A stretch of DNA of 64,000 nt from Gymnopilus junonius (lineage: Eukaryota; Basidiomycota; Agaricomycetes; Agaricales; Galerinaceae), in contig JADNYJ010000007.1 of the NCBI GenBank assembly GCA_015501075.1, positions 310,001 to 374,000 on the forward strand, in the 5' to 3' direction. Position numbers and translations under genes: made by a program. Below, one piece after another: positions 34,550 through 47,515 of this stretch (positions are counted from its first letter, which is position 1; every line of letters starts with the position of its first letter). Below the pieces are notes generated by a model. The model was not told the DNA's origin and made no database searches. It saw nothing but the letters and a program-made list of their open reading frames with translations.

Positions 34550-35581
34550 TGTGCGGGTGCGATAAGAGTTTCAAGGTGAAGGGTATTGTGGAAAGAAAAG
34601 GTCTAGCTTGCTGACAAATGGCACGGCAATGTCTCAGAGAATGGGGTTTGTTTATCTTAAGCTAGCCCTTTTATAATTGAATCGAAGGCTACATCTTCGA
34701 AACATAAGCTGGATTCTGAAGCCACTTGACTAATACGACGGAAGGCGCGAACTCCGGAGGGAATCATGACGTCAGGCATAAAAAGAAGGGTGCCCATTAC
34801 CACGTTATCTTCGCTTTCAACGTCCATCAAGCTGTCCAAATTTCCGACGTACCCAATTTCAAATCGAGGGAGTCTACAGCGTGCACTGGGTAAAATCCTG
34901 TGCCGCCGCACGGCAAGGTCGGGCTGTCACCCGTACTGAACGGTACAAAATGGGGTGCATCCCAGAGATTGGGACAGTGACAGCAAAGGTTAATGTCCGC
35001 GCCGTCGAGTCCGAGCGTAACGTCAAAGTCCGGTCCTAACCTTGATGTGGGTGTAAATATAAGGACGGCCCCACAAAGTCCTTGTCAGGAGATCAGCGCT
35101 ATTTAGCAGGCGTTTGATGATATGTACCCCATTTGGCCGAAGTGGGTCGTAAACAGGGCTGTTACGCTGTTCACAGAAATACTGATTCAACAGCAATTTC
35201 GTAAAGATAATCGAATAGGCGTTTCTTCTTAGAAACACGAGTTAATTTGACTGATCTTCCCCATGAAAGTCTCCACATCCACATGACAATGGTGATGACG
35301 ACTGGTTCTAGACTTGGAAAGCGATTCCACTTGAAAGGAAAGACGGGGACTGGATGTCAAGTTCGCGCTATGGCATATGTGCAACAGTCAGGATGCCTTT
35401 GGATGCCTCTATGACGTGGCGCGTGGGTCAATTAGGAACGTCAAACACGGTCATATGACTTTACCGACGCGTCTGGCTATGTTTGGCATCGTCACGTGAG
35501 ATTGACGGCGATTGCAGTCTGAAATCAACCAGGAGTCCCGACTTATTATATCTTAGCTCGGACGACTAACGGTAGGTAGCT
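34550..35581. promoter_or_regulatory. Divergent intergenic region of about 1 kb
   Basis: Between the ARMT1-like gene (minus) and the large coiled-coil gene (plus). A minus-strand frame open over 34827-35083 (containing GADINLCCHCPNLWDAPHF) and another at 34657-34911 look partly protein-like, but neither has a supported start, splice partner or family. I treat the interval as promoter plus possible relics. Confidence 0.35.
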
Positions 35582-38500
35582 ATGTCTACCTGGAACCTTG
35601 GCGCAGACGATGTGTCAGAGGAAACTCGAACTTGGAAAGATAAGTTAGCTAGCAAAGGTGAGTAAACCTTTCCATATCATCAGGGAATGTGGCTTAAAAG
35701 TCGTTTAGATGGCCATATTGCCGCCCAACAGAACCAATTACTCAAGCAAACGACTGAGCTGAATGAACTCAAGAATAGGCTGAATGAAGCTTTGCAGAAA
35801 GTAGGCCGTAACTATTTGCCTGTATTATTTACTGCTGAGCATCTTTATTGCAGCTTGGTGACGAAGGCAAGCGTGCCCTTCAGCTTGAGACGGATCTTCA
35901 GCAACGCTCGGAAGATCTCCGCAATGAGAAGATTGCCTCAGAGAATGTCAAGGCAGCTCTTCTTACCGCCCAGGAGAAGAATCGGACGACCAACTTGGAA
36001 ATTCGACAACTGGAGTCGACTCTCGAAAGAATAGCTCATACCTCCGATGAACACAACTCTCGGGGTACAAAGCTTGAACGGGAGAAATCTATGCTGGAGG
36101 CTCGTGTCAGGGAAATGGAATCTAATCTGCGCGAACTTGCCCAATCACAACCGACTATCACACCCGGTCGTCGAGCAACGAGGCCACGATCCTCATCGCT
36201 TTCTAACCTTAGAATCACGACCTTGGAACAGGACTTGTTAGAAGTTCGCGGTGCACTCGCCAAGAAGGAAACGGATCTACAAGCCGTCAGTCAGAAGTTA
36301 GCGCAGATCCAAAGAGACTCGATGCAAGCTGATAATGAAAAGGTGGCTGCGGAGAAAAGATGGAGCTCACAACTGGAAACTCTTCAAGCATCTCTGGAAG
36401 ACAAGGAAGAGGAATTGAGATACCTGAAAGAACAGCAGGGCGACGGGAGTCGTGAAGAGGAATTGTTGAGGAGAATTGAGGAGGATGACGCGAAGATCGC
36501 TGCCTTAGAAATAATGTTAAGAGGCCAGGAGGATTCCAAGGAGCTGAAAGAAAGGCTACGACGTACAGAGGCTCAGCTGAAGGACCAGCAACAACGGCTG
36601 AAGGAAGAAGAAGAACATCGTGTCGAACTCATCAGGGAGAAGGAGGAAGCACTAGACGAACTGGACAGGGTCCATCGAAATCTCAGCAAGGAATTGGAGG
36701 ATAGGAAAGCTTTGGAACAAACTCTCAAGGAGAGGTAAGTGTCAATGCCGCTTTAATTTTGTATCTACTAAGTACAGTCCATCAGGGCAACGAAAACACT
36801 GGAGACTTGTGACGACCCACTCATGAACGATGACTCTTGTTTGATTGACATGGATACCTTAGAGCCTTCTATACCCGTCCCAGCGGCTCCGGTTGCACAA
36901 CCTCAGATGGACCTTGATGTCAATGCAATTGACCAGATCGAGCGACTCTTGCATGCAGTTGACAGACTTCGCGGCGAACGGGATGCCCTAAGACGCGATG
37001 TTCAATTCCTTGAGTCTGAATCCAGGTTTACCATCGAAGCCCTAGAAGCAAAGTTGATGTCCGTCTCAACCACTCCTTCCAGTAGTGATCATACGATGAC
37101 TACTATGGATCAGCTTAAAGTGGAAATGGATGAGATGCACGCTCAACATGTCGCGTCGAGCGAGAAGAACAAAGCCGTTCTTCGTTCCAAAACTTTGCAA
37201 ATTAGGAAGCTGGGCATCCACATTCAAGGTCTAGCTATTGCGCTGCAACATATTGCATCTCAAGACAGCCAGAGCGACATCGAGGAAATGGTGAAACGGC
37301 ACAAGGAAACGATTGTTTCCTTTGAAGCCGTGACGAGCCAACGCGATGATCTTCTTTCTCAGCTGAAGAACAAGGAAGTCGACTGGGAGAAATACGTCGA
37401 AGACGTTTTCCAAGCCGAACAGGATGCACTCAAGCGCCTGGAAGGAGCTAAGCGCGAAGTTATTGAGCTCAACAATCATCTTGAAGCAGTCACGGGCGAG
37501 CGAGACGACTTCTTTGGCCAGTTACGGACCAAGGATGCTGACTGGGAGAAGTACGTCGAAGAAATCAGATTAGCAGAACAGGATGCTCGTGGGCGACTTG
37601 AAGGAGCTTTGCACGATGTCGCGGATCTCAACGACCAACTGAAGACTATGACGGACGAACGCGACGACCTTCTCAATCGTTTACAAGAGAAGGGTGTCGA
37701 AGGTGTCGACTTTGGCAGGGAGGTGGCACCCTCGAGATCACCTAGTCGCGAGTCCCGGGAACAATTTGAAGAGGCCATGCGCGAAATAGCTGAGCTCAAC
37801 GGCCAGCTGGAAGAAATCGAATCCGAGCGCGACTCGCTTGCACTTCAAGTCGCCAATCTGTCCACAGATTTACAGATTGCCCAAGATGAACTTGCAAATG
37901 CCGAAAGTCGATACACAAATCTCCAATTCCACCAGCTCTCGAATATGAGTTCCAACGAGGCTACGCGGACATTGCGCGAGCATATCGAGGAGCTGGAGGG
38001 TCGGGTCAACAGGAGAAACGAGCTAGTCGGCATTCTTCAGCATGATGTTCGACGGCTTGACACCAATCTACGATTGCAGGAGGAGCGAATGGTTGAGATG
38101 ACTGCTGAGTTGGAAACACTTGCTGCCCAGAAGGACGCCATGGTAGAAGACTGCGCCGATGCTCGAGAAGCCAGGGATGAGGCTCTTGGCCGCGTTGAGA
38201 CATTGGAGGAGGAATTGGAGAACTTTGAAGGTCGTCATGGCGAGGATCAAAGGGTCATCACCAACCTTATTACAGTCGTGGCAGACACTGTATCTCGGGC
38301 GCGCGATGCCATTCGCCATGTAAAGGATCAGGCCACAGGTGTGAAGAATGATCTGAGCGCAAGCCAACAGGAACGCCAAGCCATTCGACAAGAGCTTGAT
38401 GAAAAGATATCCAGTTTCTTGGAATTGACTAAGCAATCTGTAGAACATCGTGAAGAGCTGCAGAAAGTCAGCCTCGCTCTTACGCAATGTCAAACGGAAG

Positions 38501-40771
38501 CCAAGGAATTGTCTACCCTTACACAAAATCTGCAACAGGAAAAGGCCGAGCTTCAGTCTGAGCTCGCTGCTTTACAGGACAGTGACCATGATGCTACTAT
38601 TCTTAGTCTTCAAACGAAGAATCAGGAGCTTGAGGACCGTCTACGAGACACTACTGTACGTGTCGGCGTGACTGGCGACGATGCTGAACGAAACCTCGTC
38701 CAACTCAAGCTCCAGCACACCGAAGCCCTTGGTGCTTTACAAGGACGTTTGGTCGAGACAGAGAGTGCCTTGGAAGAGCTGCAGACGAGGTACAAGTCCG
38801 CTGAAGACGATCACCAGCTAGCTCAGGACGATGCTAAAAAATCCTTGAGTGACCTTCAACAGCAGTTGGAGAGCACGAAGAAAGCACTCTCAGTTCTCGA
38901 GCAAATGCGTGATCAGTTTGACGCTTTGGAGAAGGAGAATACCACTAAACTCTCTGAGCTTCAAGAGAAATTGACTACGATTTCTAAAGATCATCAAGAA
39001 GCTTTAGAGTCTTGCGATGCCCTTCGTGTCGAAAATGTCCAGCTCGCCGCAGATCTTGAACAATTACAACAAGAGCGAGAGGTTCTCCGTCGTTCAGAGA
39101 GCGATAAAGTAGCTGTTCAGTCGGACCTCGAGCGCAAGGTTCAGTCGCTGCAGGGAAGACTTGAGGAGGAAGGTCGTCTTATGGAGATGTCAAGAGAAGA
39201 AGTGCAGCGGTTAGATCTTCGCGTACAGGAAGAGGTAGAAGGCCGTGCTCGTGACCAGAAAACACACGCAGCAGTATTGTCAACCGCTAATGAGGAGCGT
39301 GAATGTGCTATAGCAACAGTCTCGAAACTTCGGGATGACTTAGTCGGACTCCAGAAGAATCTTCAGGAATCCCGAACCTCGCTTGCTGCTGCTGAAGACG
39401 AGAAGACCAACCTACAGCAAGAAATCACAACCCTTGAGGCGGAAATTCAGAAGTCAAGGTCGCTTGACCGTTACCTAGAAAGTCAAATCAAGGAAAGGTG
39501 AGATCGGTGTCGTTGTCTTTAAGCGTCTTTATATTGATAAAATATCTTTCAGTGAAAACCTTGTTACAACACTGAGAACTGACATCGGCCATCTCAAGTC
39601 GGAGTTGGCACATTCAGAGAAATCTTGGAAAGCGGCAGAAGTCAACCTTAGTCTGCAAAACGCGCAGCATAAGCGCGAGACGACAGAATTGCAACGCGAA
39701 TTGTCGGCTCTTCGAACACGACCAAATCTTGATAGTGCTTTGGCGGAATTGGAAGAACGCAATAACGAGATGGAAGAGTTATTGCGAGCTAAGTGCGCTG
39801 AAATTGAGGAGAACGATGACCGTGTCCTTGAGTACGTACTTTTATTCCTCTTCCAAACACCCACTTATTAACATGGGTTTGCTAGAATGCTAAAGGAAAA
39901 GAAGAAGCTTACTGTAAAGGTGGAATCCCTTAACCGTAAAGTTCAGAATTTACAGGCAAAGCTTGCTGCAGCCAAGGCAACCAGCACTGCCACCGCTCCT
40001 TCGGAACCCCTAAGTCATTCACCGCAAGCCCAAGCGCCACCTCCACCATCTGCTCTCTTGACCACACAAAGCCAGACACCTCAGGCTGCCAGCATTCCCT
40101 TCACTCGACCCCGCTCTGCTACCGTCACGGCAGTTCCTCCTTCTAGGCGATCTCCCTCAGATACTCCGCAAGAAGTTAAACGCAAATCCTCGGCTAGCGT
40201 CCGAGTCGTTTCAGGCCCCTCATCACTACCAAGACCGAAAACACCAGAACGAAGTAGAGCTGTTATGCCTGTTTTCAAGAACCAAACACCGGAGAGACGG
40301 TTGACAGAAGCGCGAACACCCGATAGACGGATGACGGAGTCAGGCCCTCTGCCGTCAGCTGTCGTCATTGGCAAAAAGCGAGCTGCACCCGACGATTTTG
40401 AAGCTTGCGAGAATATTCCGGTCCAAGCTTTCACCGCTGATGGTGAAGATGTGGAGAACAAAACGCCGAGAGTGCGGCGAATGTTAAATAGCCTTCAGTC
40501 AGGCTTCACACCTGTCCGAAGTCAAAATACCCGACCGACTGTACCAATGCCTTCTCCGAGACGCAGCGTGGCTCACACACGGACATCTCCCCACTACATT
40601 TCGGACTTGACTAACAGCCCTTACCAAAATGTTCCTCCGATGCCTGTGCCGACGTCATCAACCAAGCCATCTAATAAGAGAAGTTGGCTAGGAAAAATCA
40701 GAGGCACTTCGCAATCTGTTGAGAGGTCGTCTGGTATGAGATCTCTATTCGACAGAGGCGAATCTTCATGA
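35582..40771 (+). CDS. Large coiled-coil protein, 1,641 residues
   Basis: Six exons in phase: 35582-35657, 35709-35800, 35854-36734, 36786-39497, 39553-39831, 39886-40771. From about residue 25 to 1,370 the protein is almost continuous heptad coiled coil, broken by a basic Ser-rich linker (RRATRPRSSSLSNLR) and a linker of about 70 residues near 36,820-36,920. The C-terminal 270 residues are Pro/Ser/Thr-rich and basic, with repeated TPERR/TPDRR motifs and an end reading SGMRSLFDRGESS. It contains three tandem 53-residue repeats. The layout suits a microtubule-organising, kinetochore or cell-tip scaffold, but no named family is evident. It lies just upstream of, and in the same direction as, the Sro7/tomosyn gene. 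Confidence 0.85.
37331..37830 (+). repeat. Three tandem 53-codon repeats inside the coiled-coil gene
   Basis: Units start near 37331, 37490 and 37649, spaced about 159 nt. Units 1 and 2 share DWEKYVE, AEQDA and LEGA at the same offsets. Each unit begins with an (E/Q)RDD(L/F)(L/F) motif and ends with an (E/D)LN motif followed by about nine residues. Unit 3 has diverged in the middle, with an inserted Ser/Arg segment. This points to intragenic duplication in register with the heptads. Confidence 0.75.
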
Positions 40772-41043
40772 CATGAACCAAATTGATGATTGGCTTTCTA
40801 TATTCGCGGCGCCGCCTTATCCCTTCCAACTTGCATCTATGACACTTTATGTAGCATTTTCAGCACATTTTACATTGTATGCACGTATGCATGTATTTCT
40901 AGTCAAATACCTTGTGACCAATTTTATGCCTTCACATCGCGCATTCTTCTGCGAATGCTGCCTCTTTCCTGAGTAATTATCGTCATTTTAAGCGAGTGAC
41001 GTACCAAATTGATACCGGATTTGGGCGCGTATGAGTGATCGGG

Positions 41044-44000
41044 ATGGTAGAATCCTCTTACCTCCGTTCTGCCATGTTCTCCAGACACAATGAGCTGGTT
41101 TTACCAGATCTGTCAACAGATTTGGCCGACGAACACGACTGGAAGGTTGGCGCTTTGAGAACACTTGACTTCCCTATGAACACAACAGCAATCGCCGTCG
41201 AACCGGTAGCAGGTCTTCTCGCAGCTGGTAAGATACTCTTCACTTCGAGAGATAGACAATTACCGATATGGCGTGTAGGAACTGCAGATGGAAGCATTCA
41301 CATTTTTGGCAGGCCGGGTGTTCACTGCAAAATTACTCTGCCAGACCCCGCAGAAGTACGACTTCTCCAGTTTTCTGTCTCCACTTACAACATCGTCTGC
41401 CTCGGTTCGTATCACAGTTTCAGTACTTTGGTAGTCTGACGTATGATTCCATATCCAGATGGAAAGAATCAAATGCACATCTATAACCTGCTGGAATTTG
41501 GAAGACCAAAACTCGTCTCTTCTGCTCGGTACGACCAGACGAAGTAAGTTCACTACAAAGTATATTAGAACATTTAACATCCTAATGTGGTTCAGCTCGA
41601 TTACCCTTTCTCCCTCACATACCCACGTTTGTATTTTATCTCCAGTTAGGCATACAGTCTCGGCTTGACCTCGAGTGACGCTAGGTCTTCGTTGCCACAC
41701 AAAACGGAGACATCAAAACTTATGACCTAACATGTCTTCGAAAATCGCCATATAATACCCCAAATTTGTGGAAATTATACGAGGAAAAAATGGTGGCCAG
41801 CGGTGTCCCTTCTTTAGTACACTTTGCTCCGTGAATAAATTTATCTCTTTCATCTTTTCGTGCATTCATTTCCCTGTTTCTCTAGCACCAATGCTGTAGA
41901 TTGCGTAATTCATCCAAGGAATTTGGATCTTATGCTTGTCGCTTATTCTGGTAAGCTTGGCTCAGAACCCCTCAAGATTTTTACTGATCTGCGGGCCAGG
42001 TGGGGTCGTACTGACTGGCCTGGTACGTCGCACTTTGGTATGATATTCGATCTCGCTACTTATATCTACTTGCTACAGACCGAAAGGAGTACGATTCGTG
42101 CATACGAGCTGGTGTTGACTCCCGGAGCACCTGGAGGCGCCAGGCATGGTGTAGGTTCTCTTTGATATTCCATTAGCATTGATCATTAACATCGGTATAG
42201 GATATCCTCACTCACCGTCGAATGATGGTCACCAGTATAGCTGCTCATCCTTCCGGACATTTCTTTGTTGTAGGCCATGCGGACGGATCCATAGCTTTCT
42301 GGGCTGTAGAAGACGACAACAAACCACTTCTCGTCCGAACTCTTGATGCTGTTGATGTCAACTTGGTCGATGCGAGTGCATTGGACCAAGAGGCATCTGG
42401 GCCACTTCGGGAGCCTATCTTCAAGCTCTCTTGGAGTAGCTTTCCTAATTCTTCAGATCCGCGTGGTGGAGATACAGTTTTGACTGTCTTAGGAGGACTT
42501 AACAGTGACAACCCCCCTGGGTTAACTGTTTTCCTTTTACCCGCTTTCAATCCCACAGAGCCACCTTCGGAACCTGCAGCACCACCAGATTCTCTTCACC
42601 CTTTCTTTAGGAGTGCAATGCGGGAATCCCTGACACCCAAGAAAACATTTTTCTATGGAACATTTGGGGTTGTTCAGGACTATTTACTCATCCCACGTAG
42701 CAGTCCACATTTTTCAGGCAATTTTGACCCATATGCCATTCTGCTGATCATTGAATCAGATAATATGAGGACTGTCGAATCATATCAGTTTCCTCCACCC
42801 GGGTTCATACAACAATCAGCGCAGCCACATTCGATGGAAGATGTCGAGCAAGATGAAAAAGACGAAGAAATGCCGAACAGTGCGAACAGTGGAATGCTGA
42901 GCCCACCGCCTCCCCCTCCTTTACCAAAATCTCCTCGGCATCTCAACAACGCTCCTCTGCAATTCAGGATGCCCGTTCCGTTGCTTTGCGGCAGCTCCGG
43001 GATCCTAGGCGGGCAATTGATTAAATTGGACAATGAAATATACCAGGATTTCGTCAAGAAGTCAGGGAACGATCATACCCTGGACTTCAAAGGTGGTCAA
43101 GCATACGCAGATATCGACAAGATGAACGAGCTCAAATTATCAAAGTATCAGCCACATCGTATCGTTGTGACCCACAACCGTGATCTGAGTGTGCGGTTCT
43201 TCGATATCAGCACGCAATTGTTGATCCCTTCTCCCACTACAGACCTGGTTGAGCATGAATGGCCAGAGCCTCTTCCTGCTCTCAATGTTCATCTTGATGA
43301 ACTATTCGATGATGCAGAGCTTGTGGAATACATCTCATGTCCTCCCGACAAGATCGCTATCCAGTCCGTCCAAGTCGCCACAGACGCGCTTGAGTGTGCT
43401 ATTGCTTTGAAGTCCGGGGAAATTGTGGTCTGTCATCCGGCATTTAATCGACCTGTTACATCTTCTCCGAAAGTACTATCCGACACGGAAATCATTCTAT
43501 TAGACCACCTCGAACCGCTTCTTGGAAGCAGATTAACGCCTTCCTTCATTTTCGCCCCTGGTAAAGGACCAGTAGAGACTTATGCTTTGTCGGATGTCGG
43601 TGAGTAAAGCTTGTGGCACATACGCTGATTTTCAACTCTGATCGGCACAAGGTTTCTTGGCGGCATCATACAAGGATGGTTCGCTTTTCGTCATCGACAT
43701 GCGGGGTCCCAAGATTATATTTTCACAATTGATGGATAAGAAAAGCAAACGTGCAAGTATTCTTCCCCAAGGACATATTTCACTGTCCAGCAGTCATGGG
43801 TCTGGTCCCGATGTTGTGAAGTCTCTGGCATGGACGATAAGCCCTTTGGAAAATGGTGAATTTGAATTCTTTCCGCTATTGTCTTCTTCTGAGACCCTCA
43901 CTCCTCGTTCACTAGACCCTCAACTGAGAGTGCGACTCATTGCCGCCCGCCAATCTGGCGAAGCTGACATATACACTCTCTCAGCATCGGGCAACCCAAT

Positions 44001-45301
44001 GTCATGGGGTATCTCCGGGGAACCTGTCGCGTCTAAAGCCATCCCAGATCCCCTCCCAGATGGCATTTTCGTGTTGGATATCAAAGGAGCACGCTGTAAA
44101 GCAGATCGAACACATCTTTCTGCTACTTTCAAGAACACTCCTGCTACTTCATTGCCTACCGGAGGCCTCGGATCTGCTGGTAATAGGAACAGCAATACAC
44201 AGCGACAAAATATTTTGATCACGGTCGGCGCTAAGGGTGCTCGAAGTACTGCCAACCTCAATGGAGACAAGGTTGGCAAGGTTGAGTGGGGTAATAAGGT
44301 TGGCGGTGTGTCGGGTGTGCAGGTTGTGGATCATTTGGGTAATTATCCTCACTTGCAGGCTGAATAAAGAAGAAAACTGACCGATGCACAATGCTGTAGA
44401 CTCGCGTGCGCTTGTCGTACAGACAGATCGTCATGATGCGTTGATATACACACTACCTCACCTGGAATACATCTGTACCCTCCAACTGTCACCTATAACA
44501 TCTTTGTAAGTTCATTCCAAAATTTCCTTATCCATCTTGAAATCGACGTCTCTCCAGGCCCCTCTCAATAGACGAAAGTGGTGACTATCTCGCATGGGCT
44601 CTCTCACCTCAAGCTCGCACAAGCGGTGTAATCCACTCAGCTACGTACGGTACCCTATTCGACATCCGACGCGCATATACACTGCCGGATATCGACTTTG
44701 CCTCTTCTAGAGGTCCCGTCCCTCCTCAACCACAGCCTGTCTCGCTGGGCCCTCCATCTGTGCTGGGTTACTGGTTCTCGTTTAATCAGACGAAGACTGG
44801 GGAACAGATCGATGCCCTTTGTAAGGATCTTATAATTTACTGCTTGGGATGGATTTTGGTACTAACCTATCTTTTTTTCGTAGTGGGTGGTCCTGACCGG
44901 CCGATACCAGAAAAGAAAGAAGTCGAATCGAGCGATGCTACTGGTCCAGGGCTTGCAGGGTCAGCTTCTGGCGCGGCTTCTAACCTTGTTGCCGGCGCTG
45001 CTGCGGTGCAAGCGAATCTCTACAACAGACTGGCATCTGCTCTGAATGAGCGAGGGTGCGTAGTTTCAACGACTTTGATTTAAATGACTCATAAAATGTC
45101 GTATAGACAAATGCTTGGTGACTTGGAAGAGCGATTCAACTCACTTGAAGAAGGTAGCCGGAGTATGGTCGCTCAGGTAAGGCTTCTTTTGCATATATTA
45201 TGATTGCTAGCAAAGGGATTTCTGATGAAGCTTCTTTTGTGCAATCCCAGGCTAAACGGTTGGCGACACAGTCTGCTGCCAAATCTTGGTTTGGATTTTG
45301 A
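41044..45301 (+). CDS. Lgl/tomosyn/Sro7-family exocytosis protein
   Basis: WD40-type double beta-propeller protein that binds Q-SNAREs such as Sec9 and Rab Sec4 effectors to regulate docking of secretory vesicles. Start: ATG at 41044, or 41074 (MFSRHNELVLPDLS), which matches family N termini better. Propeller motifs: LRTLDFPMNTTAIAVEP, LLAAGTADGSIHIFGRPG, THVFVATQNGDIKTYDL, YSGGVVLTG (a 23-nt exon), AYELVLTPGAPGG, MVTSIAAHPSGHFFVVGHAD. A Pro-run linker (SPPPPPPLPKSP) follows, then the second propeller (PHRIVVTHNRDLSVRFFD). The C-terminal exon encodes an R-SNARE-like tail, LGDLEERFNSLEEGSRSMV, ending AKSWFGF. Over ten introns; the junction near 41,800-41,890 is not resolved. Confidence 0.92.
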
Positions 45302-45426
45302 GATCTATGCATTTACGTTGCTTCTTGTAATATCTCGTGTACGATTCAAGTGCTATGGATAAATTGTTGTACTGTACCTGGCTTGGCAAAATGTAGCAGA
45401 AGGAAAAAAAATACTATACGACATAA

Positions 45427-46164
45427 TTAAGTTTGTTGTTTCTCCTCGGTTTTATTTTCTTTGCCGACGACAGTGTCGATCACTTTGCCCGTAAACTTCT
45501 TCCTCGCCTCGTTGATCATCCCAATGAAACCGTCCTCCCCATTGATCGACTTCTTATGGTCCCATTCTTCAACATGGCTGGTTATCTTATTGTGGTCGTT
45601 AAACGTCAGGGTTAGGAGTGAATTGATAGTCTTTGTCGGCGCGGAGGCATCAGGGTCGCGATAGTACGCCACATCCTGGTCTATAAGGATTTCGTTGGTC
45701 GGTACGTTTACTGGGTTCTCTAGAATGCGGAATTTGGTTATGTCGGCACGGGGGAATAGCTGCTCGTATGCACTTAATTGCAGGTAGGGTTGAACGAGGT
45801 GGGTCACGAACCTTGCTTAGAGCTGTGAATTGAGCCCGGATAGAGTCAACTCCGTGAGCTATACCGATGGGGTCCTGGAAGACGGCATTCTCTTGATATA
45901 TATCGAAAGTTGTCTGTTGAAGACGGGATGTAAGAACAATAAATCGGAAGACATGTACGACTTTGGAATACATCTTTAAGTTTGCAGGTATACATCTGAC
46001 AGTGGCTGCGTAAGAAATACTGTCTTTCAAGATCATCGACGACATACCTCCTGGAGGGCTACGATGATTGGGGCTTCATGTTCATGCATCCTTCTTTCCG
46101 GGAGCCTGCCTTTGGTTTCTTCTGGGTTTAGTCCAGAGGCATTGCAGGATGAATCGGTGGTCAT
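45427..46164 (-). CDS. NTF2/SnoaL-like domain protein, 191 residues
   Basis: Exons (minus): 46164-46048, 45995-45972, 45913-45812, 45759-45427, all phase 0. Exon 2 is a 24-nt micro-exon encoding MYTCKLKD. The fold is suggested by TTFDIYQENAVFQDPIGI, the VDSIRAQFTALSKLFPRADI helix, and the strand pair INSLLTLTFNDHNKITSHVEEWD, as seen in SnoaL-like proteins of fungi. A Lys-rich tail (KENKTEEKQQT) follows. No catalytic residues can be assigned, so function is unknown. It is divergent from GOS1 with 216 bp between starts. Confidence 0.8.
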
Positions 46165-46380
46165 TGTGAGTCGAGAAAAAGGTCGAGGTGAATCAGAGGC
46201 ATCTTGTAGACTGTGTGCATCTATTTGGGATGGTCATACAAGTCTCAAATGGGCGGAGAGACAGAACGCGCTTGCCAGTTGACGCCGTCTAAATATAGCA
46301 ATCGGCAAATGCCGACAAGGGTTCCTGACGCACTGCTGCGAGTAGCTGTCCGTTCTGTTCACCATCTATCTATATACATA

Positions 46381-47329
46381 ATGTCGCAATACGACCAGCT
46401 ACACAGACAGTGCAGGACACTGGAGAACCTATTCGACTCTAAGCTTACCTCATATTCCCAACTTGCTGCAAATATTTCACGACCTGGCCAGGATGTCGAA
46501 TCTTCGGGGTCTCTCGAGAGGTGGAAGGATCTAGAGTTGGAGTTGGATGACTTACTGAGCAAGGTGTATAGTCGCAGTTACACCCGTTTGCGATGGAGAA
46601 TCCTAACCTAACTTGTCTGTACAGTTGGAAGAAATTAATGAACAACTCGGCGTCCTGGCCAGTAAACCTGAACTTATGTCCGCTTCCATGCTGCGCGCTA
46701 TCCAACGGCATAGAGAACTCTATCAAGACAACATGCGTGAACTGAAGCGGACAAAGGTAGAATATCCTGCCTTTATGATTAAACTAAAAGTTTGACTTCA
46801 TATGCTGCCACAGACAAATGTCAAACAAGCGTTTGACCAAGCAAACCTCCTCTCTGGGGTGCGGAACGACATTGAGTATGTGCCGAACCTCGGTCTCCAC
46901 AATGATAGTGCTCAATGGCCCTTGCAGTGCATACAAGTCGTCGGCTGCGGATTCTCTACTAGCGGAGAGAGGCCGGATCGATAGCTCGCACCAAATGACA
47001 GACACCGTAATAGAGTACGCCATTGGTATCTTATTCCATCTCAAACATCAACTAAGCTGGCTATTACAGACAAGCATACGAAACTCGGTCTGAATTTTCA
47101 CGACAGAGAACTTCACTGAGCGGTATTAACAACCGTATGGTGCAAGTCATCGGTACGTATTCCTACATCTAATTTCATTGCTTCCCCGCCAATCAGCCTT
47201 GTAGGTACGATGCCCGGCATTAACAACCTCGTGTCCATGATCAAGTCGCGGAGAAGGAGGGACTCTATTATCATGGGTGTCCTTATTGGAGTTTGCTTCA
47301 TCCTTCTCCTCACCTACTTGTGGCGGTGA
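46381..47329 (+). CDS. GOS1: Golgi Qb-SNARE GOS1 (GOSR1/GS28 homologue)
   Basis: Tail-anchored SNARE acting within and to the Golgi, together with Sed5, Ykt6 and Sft1. Exons: 46381-46563, 46625-46756, 46814-46875, 46928-47014, 47070-47152, 47205-47329, giving 223 residues. N-terminal helices start MSQYDQLHRQCRTLENLFD, with the family signature LLSGVRNDIE in the middle. The SNARE motif covers LLAERGRIDSSHQMTDTVIE, SEFSRQRTSLSGINNRMVQV and IGTMPGINNLVSMI, with the zero-layer Gln in NRMVQV. A basic RRRRD precedes the terminal anchor SIIMGVLIGVCFILLLTYLW. Every junction keeps phase. Length matches yeast Gos1 (223 residues). Confidence 0.94.
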
Positions 47330-47515
47330 AGGCTGGTCGACAGCTTGACATTCCCAATGGACAATGGGCTTGGAGATCTCTGACTTTGCCATAGCAGCTT
47401 TGGATGGGTTGGACTTTGTATACCCTAGCTCATAGACGCCATATGGAGCATGCTATGTTTGCTGTCAATAGGTACACCGCAATGGTGTTATATGCCATAT
47501 GCTATGAGAACACCA

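Noticed and set aside
36036..38535. Several minus-strand open frames over the coiled-coil gene
   Set aside because: Expected antisense openness of Glu/Lys/Leu-rich coding sequence; no motifs.
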